Below are positions 1 to 7,664 of a DNA stretch of 33,379 nucleotides, piece by piece. The stretch's first letter is position 1; the number at the start of each line of letters is the position of its first letter. The notes below the pieces were generated by a model that was not told where the DNA came from, ran no database searches, and saw nothing but the letters and a program-made list of their open reading frames with translations. The DNA is from JBDKLC01 sp964500215 (GTDB lineage Bacteria; Patescibacteriota; Minisyncoccia; Phycocordibacterales; CAIZLB01), in contig CAZCNA010000005.1 in the NCBI GenBank assembly GCA_964500215.1, positions 1 through 33,379 on the forward strand, given 5' to 3'. Position numbers and translations under genes: made by a program.

Positions 1-88
1 AGCGGATAACACCCGTATGCCGAATATCATAGAATAATACCCCCAAAAAAGAGCCCACAAGCGCGATAAGATACCAATAATGAGTCAT
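1..88 (-). CDS. 5' end of a membrane protein, possibly lycopene cyclase domain (partial)
   Basis: Reading leftward from an ATG at 88-86, the frame stays open to the window edge for 29 codons. The peptide contains YLIALVGSFLGVLFYDIR, a hydrophobic helix ending in an Asp-x-Arg. This resembles the first helix of CrtYc/CarR-type lycopene cyclase domains, which share a pattern of YL...LV.S..G....D.R. It is divergent from crtI with only 61 bases between them, so a carotenoid role fits the context. A perfect TATAAT lies upstream on this strand (133-128). Only about 30 residues are visible, so the family call is an inference; any small membrane protein remains possible. Confidence 0.5.
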   Translation of the reverse strand, partial: MTHYWYLIALVGSFLGVLFYDIRHTGVIR

Positions 89-127
89 AAGGGTAATATG
101 AGTGGCTGTGATAGAATAATACGGTTA

Positions 128-133
128 ATTATA
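128..133 (-). promoter_or_regulatory. -10 box for the leftward membrane gene
   Basis: TATAAT is read on the minus strand at 133-128, 39 bases ahead of the leftward ATG. The matching -35 position (156-151) reads TTCGCA, a weak match. The 61-base gap must also hold the crtI promoter; the overlapping plus-strand TATAAC at 130-135 is a candidate for that. Confidence 0.4.
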
Positions 134-149
134 ACCCACATCAGATTTC

Positions 150-1625
150 ATGCGAATCGCTATTATCGGCTCTGGAATAGGCGGCCTCGGGGTTGCTATC
201 AAACTTGCAAAACAAGGTCATACCGTCACTGTATACGAAAAGAACGAGGTCCTCGGTGGCCGAGCTGGCGTATTCAAAGAGGCTGGATTCACGTTCGATA
301 TGGGGCCTTCGTGGTATCTCATGCCCGATGTGTTTGAGAAATTTTTTGCTTCAGTCGGGGAGAATATTCATGATCATCTCGATCTCGTGCAACTTGATCC
401 TGCATATAGAATATTTTTTGAAAAAATTCAGGGTCCAACTGATATTCCGTTTTCTGCTGAGAAGGCTGCCACGGTAGTGGAGTCTTTTGAGCCAGGGGCT
501 GGAGAAACATTCAAACGGTATCTCAAAAAAACTGAAAAACAATATAATCTCGTTGTTGAGCATTTTTTGTACAAAGAGTATCGTACCGTATTTGATTTGA
601 TTAGCTTCAAAGGTATTCAAGCCCTTTGGACGTTACCGCTCATTGGAAGTATTGACCGATATATCCGAAAGTTCTTTGTCTCAAAACAGATTCGGCAACT
701 TCTCGAATACACAATGGTATTTTTGGGAGCATCTCCGTATAATGCGCCGGCTCTCTACGCCATGATGGCACACGCGGATTTTGGACTTGGCGTATTTTAT
801 TCAAAAGGCGGTGTCTTCAAATTAGTAGAAGCCCTAGAACATATTGGCAAAAAATACGGCGTACAGTATGTGCTCAATTCGCCCGTTCAACATATCGAAG
901 TGGTAGACAAAAAAGCAAAGGCACTCATTCTCGAAGACGGTAATAGAGTGGAATTCGATATTGTCATTTCGAATGCAGACATGCATCATACAGAAACCAA
1001 ATTGCTCGATGAGGCATATCGTTCATATCCCGCTGCATATTGGGACAAGGCCGTATTGGCACCGTCTGCCATCTTGATGTATCTTGGTATAAAGGGAAAA
1101 ATTGACGCTTTCAAACACCACACCCTTTATTTTTCAGATAATTGGGATGAACACTTTGATGCCATTTTCAAAAAGTCTGAATGGCCAAAAAATCCCTCAT
1201 ATTATATTTCTACGCCGAGTCGAACAGATTCGACTGTAGCACCAGAAGGAGATGAGAACGTGTTTGTGCTTGTGCCTATTGCATCTCGATTCGGTACACC
1301 TGAAGAATGCACAGCCTACGCAGATGTGGTCTTAGATCATATAGCCAAGACAACGGGCGTGACGGATCTCAAAGAACGCATTATATACAAAAAGATATTT
1401 GGTCCACAGGATTTTGAATCGAGATATAATAGTATTGGTGGAACAGCTTTGGGACTTGCACATACTATCAATCAGACCGCCGTCTTCCGTCCTCAAAACA
1501 AGAGTAAGAAAGTTTCGAATCTCTATTATGTGGGGGCAGGAGTTCATCCTGGAATTGGCGTTCCCGTATGTCTCATCAGTGCCGACCTTGTCGCAAAAAG
1601 AATTAGTAAAGAATACACGAAATGA
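150..1625 (+). CDS. crtI: Phytoene desaturase (CrtI-type FAD amine oxidase)
   Basis: CrtI-type enzymes desaturate colourless phytoene stepwise to neurosporene, lycopene or related coloured carotenes, using FAD at the membrane. The 491-residue length is typical. The N-terminus has the dinucleotide-binding motif IAIIGSGIGGLGVAIKLA followed by EKNEVLGGRAG, then the CrtI hallmark FDMGPSWYLMP near residue 50. The C-terminus carries the family FAD-binding signature GAGVHPGIGVPVCLISA. The start at 150 puts the Rossmann motif at the very N-terminus. Its stop overlaps the start of the next gene (ATGA), so the two are translationally coupled. The number of desaturation steps cannot be told from sequence, and CrtN/CrtP-like relatives with other substrates are the main alternative. 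Confidence 0.93.
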   Translation: MRIAIIGSGIGGLGVAIKLAKQGHTVTVYEKNEVLGGRAGVFKEAGFTFDMGPSWYLMPDVFEKFFASVGENIHDHLDLVQLDPAYRIFFEKIQGPTDIPFSAEKAATVVESFEPGAGETFKRYLKKTEKQYNLVVEHFLYKEYRTVFDLISFKGIQALWTLPLIGSIDRYIRKFFVSKQIRQLLEYTMVFLGASPYNAPALYAMMAHADFGLGVFYSKGGVFKLVEALEHIGKKYGVQYVLNSPVQHIEVVDKKAKALILEDGNRVEFDIVISNADMHHTETKLLDEAYRSYPAAYWDKAVLAPSAILMYLGIKGKIDAFKHHTLYFSDNWDEHFDAIFKKSEWPKNPSYYISTPSRTDSTVAPEGDENVFVLVPIASRFGTPEECTAYADVVLDHIAKTTGVTDLKERIIYKKIFGPQDFESRYNSIGGTALGLAHTINQTAVFRPQNKSKKVSNLYYVGAGVHPGIGVPVCLISADLVAKRISKEYTK

Positions 1626-2686
1626 AAACACTTTCAGAATATAAGAGTATTGTGAACGCAGAAATAGAACAGCAGTTTAGTACACTCGAAGTTTTTACCG
1701 GAGAAATCGACCCGCTTTTTACGGAGTTGGTTCAGACGATAAAAGGATATATGTCGGCAGGAGGAAAACGATTCCGACCATATCTCATGTATCTCGCGTA
1801 TAAAGGAGCAGGAGGAACAAATGAAGATGAAATTATTTCGGTCGCAGCAGCGTTAGAATTGCTTCACAGTTTTTTGCTCATTCACGATGATATTATTGAT
1901 AATGATTATGTACGATACGGTGTACAAAATGTAGAAGGTGTATACCAGCAAAAGTTTGCATCTCTTGGAACTGAATCTGCAAAACGATATGCAAGCAATG
2001 TTGCGATTCTTGCCGGTGATATTACACACGTCCTCAGTTCACAAGCAATCGCAAAAGCAGAGCTTACACCAGAAGTAAAAGCTCTCATTTTCAATGTGAT
2101 GCTCGAATCAACAATGAAAGTGGCGGGTGGGGAATTGGTTGATGTACTTGTTTCAACTGGTCTCGATGATATTGAAGTAACAGAAGAACGAATCCTCCGA
2201 ATGTACGAACACAAAACTGCTTCATATACATTTGAATTACCTTTGCGATTAGGATATTTGGTTGCACAGCAATCGGAACAATATATCACCGAAATCAAGA
2301 AACTTTCGACAGCACTCGGTATTGCATATCAATTGACGGATGACTTGATTGGTGTATTTGGAAATAGTGCGGAGACAGGGAAATCAAATGACGGAGATAT
2401 TCGGGAAGGCAAACGAACAATATTGTATTGCAAAGCCCTCCATATGTTGCCCGCAGATCAAAAAGCTCGTTTTTTGAAATTGTACGGAAATCCTCACGCG
2501 ACGGACGAAGATATAAGTGAAGTTCGCGCACTCTTTGAAACATATAATATTAAGAAAGAAACAGAACTGTTGCGTGACACGTACACAAAAGACGCTCAAT
2601 CTTGGCTCAATGCCATCGTGTCTTCGGAACCCGCTCAGTTAGCATTTCAGAATATGATTGCCACATTGCAGTCACGTACCGCATAA
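1622..2686 (+). CDS. crtE: Polyprenyl diphosphate synthase (likely GGPP synthase)
   Basis: This trans-isoprenyl diphosphate synthase condenses IPP with allylic diphosphates. Visible motifs are GGKRFRP (residues 47-53), the first Asp-rich motif DDIIDND (89-95) and the second, DDLIG (240-244), followed by KSNDGDIREGKRT. A Phe sits five residues before the first Asp motif, a position known to help set chain length and compatible with a C20 product. Its place between crtI and crtB supports GGPP as the product feeding phytoene synthesis. In a reduced genome it could also supply longer prenyl chains. It overlaps crtI by 4 bases; crtB starts 10 bases after its stop. Confidence 0.88.
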   Translation: MKTLSEYKSIVNAEIEQQFSTLEVFTGEIDPLFTELVQTIKGYMSAGGKRFRPYLMYLAYKGAGGTNEDEIISVAAALELLHSFLLIHDDIIDNDYVRYGVQNVEGVYQQKFASLGTESAKRYASNVAILAGDITHVLSSQAIAKAELTPEVKALIFNVMLESTMKVAGGELVDVLVSTGLDDIEVTEERILRMYEHKTASYTFELPLRLGYLVAQQSEQYITEIKKLSTALGIAYQLTDDLIGVFGNSAETGKSNDGDIREGKRTILYCKALHMLPADQKARFLKLYGNPHATDEDISEVRALFETYNIKKETELLRDTYTKDAQSWLNAIVSSEPAQLAFQNMIATLQSRTA

Positions 2687-2696
2687 TATAAGTAGT

Positions 2697-3530
2697 ATGA
2701 ATACCTCAACCTCAACAGACCTCTATCTCAAGACAGCACTCAAACAGGCGCGTGTGCTCACAGAAGCATACAGTTCGTCGTTCAGCGTTTCGTTGACGCT
2801 CATTCATCCGTCACTTCGACCAGCGATATATGCCATCTATGGAATGGTTCGTGTCGCTGATGAGATTGTCGACGCTGATTGGGAAGGAATTAATCCACTC
2901 GAAGAGCTCGATACATTCGAGGCAAATTTGTTTGAAGCGATTCGTATTCAATATAGTAGTAATCCTATTTCGCATGCATTTCAATGGGCGGTTCATACAT
3001 ACAACATATCACCTGACTACATCCGAGCATTTTTCAAAAGTATGCGATTTGATACAGAAGTTACTTCATACAATGAAGCGCTGTATCATGAATATATATA
3101 CGGCTCAGCCGAAGTCATTGGCCTCATGAGTCTCGCTGTATTTTGTAGAGGGGATGAAGCTCAACAATCGAAACTCGAAGTAGGTGCGAGAGCTTTGGGA
3201 GCAGCATTTCAGAAAGTGAATTTCTTGCGGGATATTGATGCCGATGCACACATTCGGGGTCGAATATATTTTCCCGGTGTTACCGAAGTGCCTCTCACAC
3301 TCGATCAAAAAACAGAAATTGAAGCGGACATCAAAAAAGACTTTGCGAAAGCTGAAGAATATATTCAGCAATTACCAACAGAAGCACGTGCTGGTGTTCG
3401 ATTGGCGTATCTCTACTATCATACGTTGTTCGAAAAGATCCAGGCTGTATCACCATCGGCGCTTGAGCAAAGAATCTCGGTATCACCATTTCACAAAATA
3501 GCACTGTATTTGAAAGCTCGATTTTTATAA
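2697..3530 (+). CDS. crtB: Phytoene synthase (squalene/phytoene synthase family)
   Basis: Head-to-head condensation of two GGPP gives phytoene, the first committed carotenoid step. I chose the ATG at 2697 rather than the in-frame ATG at 2658, because the latter lies inside crtE and the family's N-terminal helix starts just after 2697; this gives 277 residues, a normal size. Visible motifs are SSSFSVS near 26, the first Asp-rich motif DEIVD (55-59), and the second, NFLRDIDADAHIRGRIYFP, around 175-193. Squalene synthase or HpnC/HpnD-type relatives are possible by fold, but the crtI and crtE neighbours make phytoene synthase the clear reading. Confidence 0.92.
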   Translation: MNTSTSTDLYLKTALKQARVLTEAYSSSFSVSLTLIHPSLRPAIYAIYGMVRVADEIVDADWEGINPLEELDTFEANLFEAIRIQYSSNPISHAFQWAVHTYNISPDYIRAFFKSMRFDTEVTSYNEALYHEYIYGSAEVIGLMSLAVFCRGDEAQQSKLEVGARALGAAFQKVNFLRDIDADAHIRGRIYFPGVTEVPLTLDQKTEIEADIKKDFAKAEEYIQQLPTEARAGVRLAYLYYHTLFEKIQAVSPSALEQRISVSPFHKIALYLKARFL

Positions 3531-3539
3531 AATATATAT

Positions 3540-4040
3540 ATGACCATCACTGTTAATGACAAAATGCAGAAAGGGTATACGTACACATGTACGGAGCCTG
3601 AGGGGAAACATTTTCATCCTGAATTCAAACCAGATCTCACTCCTCGAGAAATGCTCGAACTCGGCGTATTTGGTGGAAAATACATGACTGATTGCCGCGA
3701 TGAATTTCCAAAAAACTGGTTTGCAAAAGCAAAACTTTGTCCAGAAAAACATGATGCATCCCTCAACTTTTTTGGCGTAAATGCTTCACAACCACTCTCT
3801 GTGTGGCGACAAAAAGGATGGATATACAAAGACGATCCTCGTGGTTGGTTCCAATGGTATTGCAGATATTATCGTGGACGACGTATTGAAAAAGAAGACC
3901 TCCGTCAAATAAAACGATGGAAGGCAATGGTGCGACATATTGCTCAAATCACTAACAATTGTCGTGTGCATGATTTTGCATGTCATACAAAACAACGCCA
4001 GGCATTGCTGCACTGGGCGTATGATAGTCGGAAATTTTAG
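3540..4040 (+). CDS. Conserved protein of unknown function in the crt operon
   Basis: The protein has 166 residues, is soluble, and has no signal peptide or membrane helix. It is rich in Trp, Tyr, Lys and Arg, with a striking conserved-looking core, LGVFGGKYMTDCRDEFPKNW (about residues 41-60), a Trp-rich middle (VWRQKGW, RGWFQWYCRYYRGRR) and a C-terminal segment with several His and Cys. It starts 9 bases after crtB, so it is very probably cotranscribed with the carotenoid genes. I recall similar uncharacterised proteins in other bacteria and some eukaryotes, but I cannot name a family. A role in carotenoid or light biology is an inference from position only. Confidence 0.75.
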   Translation: MTITVNDKMQKGYTYTCTEPEGKHFHPEFKPDLTPREMLELGVFGGKYMTDCRDEFPKNWFAKAKLCPEKHDASLNFFGVNASQPLSVWRQKGWIYKDDPRGWFQWYCRYYRGRRIEKEDLRQIKRWKAMVRHIAQITNNCRVHDFACHTKQRQALLHWAYDSRKF

Positions 4041-4092
4041 GTAGGGAACTCGATGTTCGAGAGATACAACGCAGTATGAGGCAGTATTAGAA

Positions 4093-4797
4093 TTAAAGAC
4101 CGAGACTTTGGAGAAACACTTCGAGTTCTTTGCCTTCGATAGGTCGGTATTGGCCAACAGGCAATGTACCGAGATTGATATTCATAATTTTGATTCGCTG
4201 AAGGTCTGTCACTTCATTGTGCATCGCTGAAACCATTCGTCGAATTTGGTGTTTTTTCCCTTCGGAAAGAGTAATGGCAAACACGCCACTATTGAGCACT
4301 TTTACTTTACAATTTTTTGTAACGTAGCCTTCGATTTCTACACCAGCTTCCATGTATTCTTTGAAACTTGGTCGGAGTTTGCTTGCTGTTTTTACAATAT
4401 ATTGTTTTTCGTGTTCGTGTTCAGGATTGAGGAGTCTGTCAGTGATACGGCCATCGTTAGTGAGAATAATAAGGCCATGTGATCCTTTGTCGAGACGGCC
4501 AACGGGGAAGATACCTTTGAGAGAGACAGATCCTTTGATGTCTTTTTCACCACGTTCTGCAGAGTGGGTGAGTACGCCTTTTGGTTTGTTGTATGCAAAA
4601 TACTGATATTTTTTTGCTTTCCCACCAGTTCGTACTTCGACATGGTCGTTTTCATTTATTTTGTCACCGAGTACAGCAATTTTGCCGTTGATATAGACCT
4701 GCTTTTTGAGAATCAGTTCATCCGCCTCTCGACGAGTGGCGTGTCCTTGGCTCGCAAGGTATTTGTTTATTCGCATTGGGTATGAGGGCTTTTCCAT
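4093..4797 (-). CDS. RluF/RluB-type rRNA pseudouridine synthase
   Basis: The protein converts uridine to pseudouridine in 23S rRNA. An S4 RNA-binding domain (MRINKYLASQGHATRREAD) leads, followed by the RsuA/RluB/E/F catalytic domain with GRLDKGSHGLIILTNDG, which contains the catalytic Asp. The later motifs TKNCKV, HQIRRM and RIKIMNI are closer to RluF than to RsuA. I placed the start at 4797 (234 residues); the reading frame extends 58 codons further upstream, but that part is hydrophobic and unlike the family. It runs convergently against the carotenoid operon, 52 bases apart. Confidence 0.87.
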   Translation of the reverse strand: MEKPSYPMRINKYLASQGHATRREADELILKKQVYINGKIAVLGDKINENDHVEVRTGGKAKKYQYFAYNKPKGVLTHSAERGEKDIKGSVSLKGIFPVGRLDKGSHGLIILTNDGRITDRLLNPEHEHEKQYIVKTASKLRPSFKEYMEAGVEIEGYVTKNCKVKVLNSGVFAITLSEGKKHQIRRMVSAMHNEVTDLQRIKIMNINLGTLPVGQYRPIEGKELEVFLQSLGL

Positions 4798-4886
4798 AAG
4801 AGACAATACTTTATCATAGAAATATAGTTTTGTCGAATTGTACTGAAACTGTGAATCTTGCTGTGTACTCCCACATATAAATGCGA

Positions 4887-4892
4887 TACAAT
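4887..4892 (+). promoter_or_regulatory. -10 box just upstream of the 44-residue basic ORF
   Basis: TACAAT at 4887-4892 ends 6 bases before the ATG at 4899. No good -35 is seen at 16-18 bases upstream. The spacing would make the transcript leaderless. Confidence 0.35.
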
Positions 4893-4898
4893 ATACAC

Positions 4899-5033
4899 AT
4901 GGCAAAAAGAAAAAGTACAAATACAAAAAACCCGACTTCACGATCAAAGAAGACAAAGAAGCGACTCGCAATCAAGAAGGCTCGACCTGTAAAAAAGAAT
5001 CGAGCTGGTGGAAAGAAGAAGCGAGCAATCTAA
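4899..5033 (+). CDS. Small Lys/Arg-rich basic protein (44 aa)
   Basis: The 44-codon ORF begins MAKRKSTNTK and ends GGKKKRAI. About half the residues are Lys or Arg, with no acidic residue. Such composition suggests binding to nucleic acid or the ribosome, as in very small ribosomal proteins or histone-like tails, but I do not recognise a family. It is divergent from the rRNA pseudouridine synthase and is followed within 15 bases by a hairpin with a T tract, so it looks like an independent, expressed unit. Confidence 0.6.
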   Translation: MAKRKSTNTKNPTSRSKKTKKRLAIKKARPVKKNRAGGKKKRAI

Positions 5034-5047
5034 GTTCGGTTACAACA

Positions 5048-5067
5048 GCACCTTTCAAGGTGTTTTT
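5048..5067 (+). terminator. Rho-independent terminator of the 44-aa ORF
   Basis: The perfect stem CACCTT/AAGGTG (5049-5062) has a 2-base TC centre, so the inner pair probably opens, and is followed directly by TTTTT. It lies 15 bases after the small basic ORF. Confidence 0.7.
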
Positions 5068-5112
5068 GTATTTTTGTCAGACCCTTGTTTTTATTTTGTA
5101 ATCTTATTAAAC

Positions 5113-5151
5113 GGCTCTGTGAAGCCATGAAAAGGCGTATGTAACGCTTTT
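5113..5151 (+). other. Two small hairpins upstream of the GerMN-like gene
   Basis: GGCT/AGCC (5113-5116 with 5123-5126) and GCGT/ACGC (5135-5138 with 5144-5147) are followed by TTTT. They may form a second weak terminator. Stems are only 4 bp, so support is slight. Confidence 0.25.
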
Positions 5152-5168
5152 ATTGTCTTCGCTGGGTA

Positions 5169-5177
5169 TGATATAAT
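5169..5177 (+). promoter_or_regulatory. Extended -10 promoter next to the start codon
   Basis: TGATATAAT is a perfect extended -10 (TG at 5169-5170, TATAAT at 5172-5177). The -35 region reads TTTATT, which is poor, as is usual for extended -10 promoters. The ATG at 5186 is 8 bases after the box, so the predicted transcript is leaderless or nearly so. Confidence 0.6.
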
Positions 5178-5185
5178 TCTTTATT

Positions 5186-5899
5186 ATGAATAATGATTTC
5201 GTTCCCATATCCCGCGTACGATCGTTCGTCTTTGTTCTCATTACTATAGGTATTATTATTGGTGCATATGCTGGTATTCAATTCATTCATCCATCGTCTG
5301 TAGATCAGATTTCTACGGCAGTTATTCCATCTGAATCAGAGAGTGTGCGCGAGGCACAAGTATCATCTGTGCTCAGTGCATCTGCTTCTACAATGAAGAA
5401 AGCAAAACCATTGGCGGCGCCCGCTTCTTCTACAGTGCTCTCTGCAATTTCTCTTTCATCTTCATCAAAGAGCACAAGTACGTTAGTGACAAAAGTAAAA
5501 TACGCAGTTCTCAGTGAACCAACAAAAGATGGCGATCATGCACGGATGCGAGGTTGTGATATTGTTAGTCTCAAAGAAGTGAAAGTTGCTCCCACAAATT
5601 CTCCGCTCGATGCATCATTCAAGGCACTTTTTGCAAAGAAAGAATCATGGCCGGCACCAGATGCTCAGCCAGGAAACTTTATGTCTTCACAAAAAGGTCT
5701 CAAATATGACAAAGCTGTTATAGAAGGCGACACAGCAAAGGTTTATCTCACAGGAACATACAAACTCAACGGTCTCTGTGATGATCCCCGAATCGGTCTT
5801 CAGGTAGGTGACACAGCACTCCAGTTTCCTGGTGTACAAGCAGCTGAAATTTATATCAACGGCGAACTTCTCAAGATTGTAAGTAAGAGTGTTAAGTAG
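5186..5899 (+). CDS. Membrane-anchored protein with GerMN-like domain
   Basis: The 237-residue protein has one N-terminal membrane helix (about 12-34), a Ser/Ala/Lys-rich linker (about 45-105), and a C-terminal domain. In that domain, SPLDASFKALFA, AKVYLTGTYKLNG and ALQFPGVQAAEIYINGELL follow the pattern of the GerMN domain found in spore germination and lipoprotein-like envelope proteins. The protein is therefore probably extracytoplasmic. No enzymatic residues are evident. The GerMN call is by pattern only; another small alpha/beta envelope domain is possible. Confidence 0.6.
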   Translation: MNNDFVPISRVRSFVFVLITIGIIIGAYAGIQFIHPSSVDQISTAVIPSESESVREAQVSSVLSASASTMKKAKPLAAPASSTVLSAISLSSSSKSTSTLVTKVKYAVLSEPTKDGDHARMRGCDIVSLKEVKVAPTNSPLDASFKALFAKKESWPAPDAQPGNFMSSQKGLKYDKAVIEGDTAKVYLTGTYKLNGLCDDPRIGLQVGDTALQFPGVQAAEIYINGELLKIVSKSVK

Positions 5900-5957
5900 C
5901 GACTCTTGTCGGGATATTCTCGATCAGGATAATTTCATATTTCTTTTATATATTGTT

Positions 5958-5991
5958 GATGAGTTCTTCATCTCTTGTGTGATAAGAGGTG
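5958..5991 (+). promoter_or_regulatory. Two mutually exclusive hairpins upstream of the ABC-F gene
   Basis: GATGA (5958-5962) can pair with TCATC (5968-5972). The overlapping CATCTCTT (5969-5976) can instead pair with AAGAGGTG (5984-5991), 8 pairs with one G-U. The two structures share bases 5969-5972, so only one can form. No T tract follows. A possible -10 (TATTAT, 6014-6019) lies between these hairpins and the gene, so they may not be in its transcript. Confidence 0.25.
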
Positions 5992-6028
5992 ATTTGGCGA
6001 TTTGGTGGTACCATATTATAACTATTAT

Positions 6029-7540
6029 ATGCAACGGACGATTACACTCAAAAATATCACATTTTCATACAAAGAAGATTTGCTCCTCAAGGGAGTGACT
6101 GTTCGATGTACCGAAAACGAAAGGCTTTGTATTTTGGGTGAAAACGGCTCTGGAAAATCTACTCTTCTCAAAATTATCGCTGGTCAATATACCGCAGACT
6201 CTGGTGTTATCGAAAAAATTGGTCATATGCGTATTGCATATGTACCTCAGGAATTCGATGCGTCATACAAAGACGTTTCTATCGCTACATATATAGAGAA
6301 GTTGGCAGGAATCAATCTCACAAAACGCACGCAGGCCATTGCCACCGAAATGGGTTTTGGTATTGAAAAAAAGATGACAACTCCATGCGGCTCCCTCTCG
6401 GGAGGTCAGCAAAAGATTGTGGCACTCAGTACGGTGCTCGCGACGAATCCAGACGTGCTCCTTCTCGATGAACCAGAAAACCATATCGACATCGTCAGTC
6501 GAGTGGTGCTCATCCGTATGCTCCAAGAATACAAGGGCAGTATTATTTTCATATCACACGATCGTCTCATCATCGATGCGCTCGCTACGAAAGTTGCCGA
6601 AATGTCGAATGGGCAGCTCCATATATCAGAAGGTGGATACGATGAATATATAGAGAGCAAGATGGAACGCATTGGCGGACTTCAGCGATCATATGATGCC
6701 CAATCAAAACGCATTAAACAAATCGAATCTTCAATCAGTATTTTGGCCCAGAAGGCTCTTCGTGGAAAAGGAATCGCACAATACCGAAACAAAAAAGAAG
6801 AACTCGAAAAACTCAAACAAGATCATCGCGATAACTCACGACCAGAAGACAAGAAAACACGAATCAAAATTCATCAGCAAAGCGAAGGCCTTCATGCTGG
6901 GAAATTATTGTGTCGTATGAACAAAGGCTTCTTTCGATATCCTGGTACGAAAGGCGATATGTTTCGAGAACTCACTCTCGAAATGCGCTCTGGCACACAC
7001 ATCGTACTCCTCGGACGAAACGGTTCAGGAAAATCTACCTTCCTCAAATGTCTCATGGGTGAATATGCTCTCACATCCGGTGATGTGACATGGGGTACGG
7101 ATATCACGCGAGCATATTTTGACCAGCATGTTGAATTCGAACCTGCAGCCATTCCTGTGAATATTGTTATGACAAAATTGAATTGTCCAGAAGTACAGGC
7201 GCGCGCTGTGCTCGGCAGCATGCGATTCGATGCGGACAAAATGGAAACACCGATTCACAGTCTCTCTGGAGGAGAACGAATGCGACTCCGATTCGCGCTT
7301 GTCTTTGGACAAAAACCAGACCTCATTATTCTGGATGAACCGACAAACCATTTGGATGAAGTGACATGGGAAATTCTTCTCGATGCCTGCAAAAAATCAA
7401 AAAGTACAATTTTGCTCGTGAGTCACGATTATGAATTTATCGAAGAATTCAATCCGACTGTATTTTGGATGTGTCACAAACAGAACGTGGTAGAGCGGTA
7501 CAAAGACCTTTCGGTGCTCCTCGAAGAAATGAGTTCCTAG
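6029..7540 (+). CDS. ABC-F family ATPase (ribosome-associated)
   Basis: Two ABC domains lie in one soluble chain without membrane helices, as in EttA and antibiotic-protection ABC-F proteins that act at the ribosomal E site. Walker A motifs are GENGSGKST (residues 37-45) and GRNGSGKST. Signatures are SLSGGQQ and SLSGGERMRL. Walker B motifs are VLLLDEPENHID and LIILDEPTNHLD. A charged coiled linker (about 215-290) separates them. At 503 residues it is shorter than EttA. The first Walker B has Glu and Ile where the usual motif is DEPTNHLD. I chose the ATG at 6029 over the in-frame ATG at 6002 because the domain starts directly there. Housekeeping translation factor or resistance protein cannot be told apart. 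Confidence 0.88.
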   Translation: MQRTITLKNITFSYKEDLLLKGVTVRCTENERLCILGENGSGKSTLLKIIAGQYTADSGVIEKIGHMRIAYVPQEFDASYKDVSIATYIEKLAGINLTKRTQAIATEMGFGIEKKMTTPCGSLSGGQQKIVALSTVLATNPDVLLLDEPENHIDIVSRVVLIRMLQEYKGSIIFISHDRLIIDALATKVAEMSNGQLHISEGGYDEYIESKMERIGGLQRSYDAQSKRIKQIESSISILAQKALRGKGIAQYRNKKEELEKLKQDHRDNSRPEDKKTRIKIHQQSEGLHAGKLLCRMNKGFFRYPGTKGDMFRELTLEMRSGTHIVLLGRNGSGKSTFLKCLMGEYALTSGDVTWGTDITRAYFDQHVEFEPAAIPVNIVMTKLNCPEVQARAVLGSMRFDADKMETPIHSLSGGERMRLRFALVFGQKPDLIILDEPTNHLDEVTWEILLDACKKSKSTILLVSHDYEFIEEFNPTVFWMCHKQNVVERYKDLSVLLEEMSS

Positions 7541-7544
7541 AGAA

Positions 7545-7588
7545 TCTTCAGAACTTATTTGGCTTATTTTCAGAACTCTTTCTGAAGA
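7545..7588 (+). repeat. Direct repeat with alternative hairpin pairing after the ABC-F gene
   Basis: TTCAGAACT occurs twice (7547-7555 and 7569-7577). The complementary TTCTGAA(GA) at 7580-7588 can pair with the near copy as a 7-bp stem with loop CTCT, or with the far copy as a 9-bp stem (TCTTCAGAA with TTCTGAAGA). No T tract follows, so it is not a standard terminator; it may be a 3' stability or termination element. Confidence 0.35.
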
Positions 7589-7646
7589 TGTATATTAGCC
7601 CACATTTATTGACATTGTGTCATAGATAGAGGCATGGATATAGCGG

Positions 7647-7652
7647 TATAAT
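7647..7652 (+). promoter_or_regulatory. -10 box near the helicase start codon
   Basis: TATAAT at 7647-7652 ends 12 bases before the ATG at 7665. A TTGACA at 7609-7614 is too far upstream (32 bases) to act with it. The predicted leader is about 6 bases. Confidence 0.4.
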
Positions 7653-7664
7653 AGAACTACTCGT

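Noticed and set aside
4049..4061. CTCGA/TCGAG hairpin between the carotenoid operon and the pseudouridine synthase
   Set aside because: 5-bp stem with a 3-base loop and no T tract; too weak to call a terminator.
4798..4971. 58-codon N-terminal extension of the pseudouridine synthase
   Set aside because: Hydrophobic, unlike any RluF-type N-terminus, and it would overlap the divergent small ORF; the S4 domain begins right after the ATG at 4797.
7609..7614. TTGACA as the -35 of the PIF1-like helicase promoter
   Set aside because: It lies 32 bases from the TATAAT, far outside the workable 16-18 spacing, and no -10 is seen at 17.
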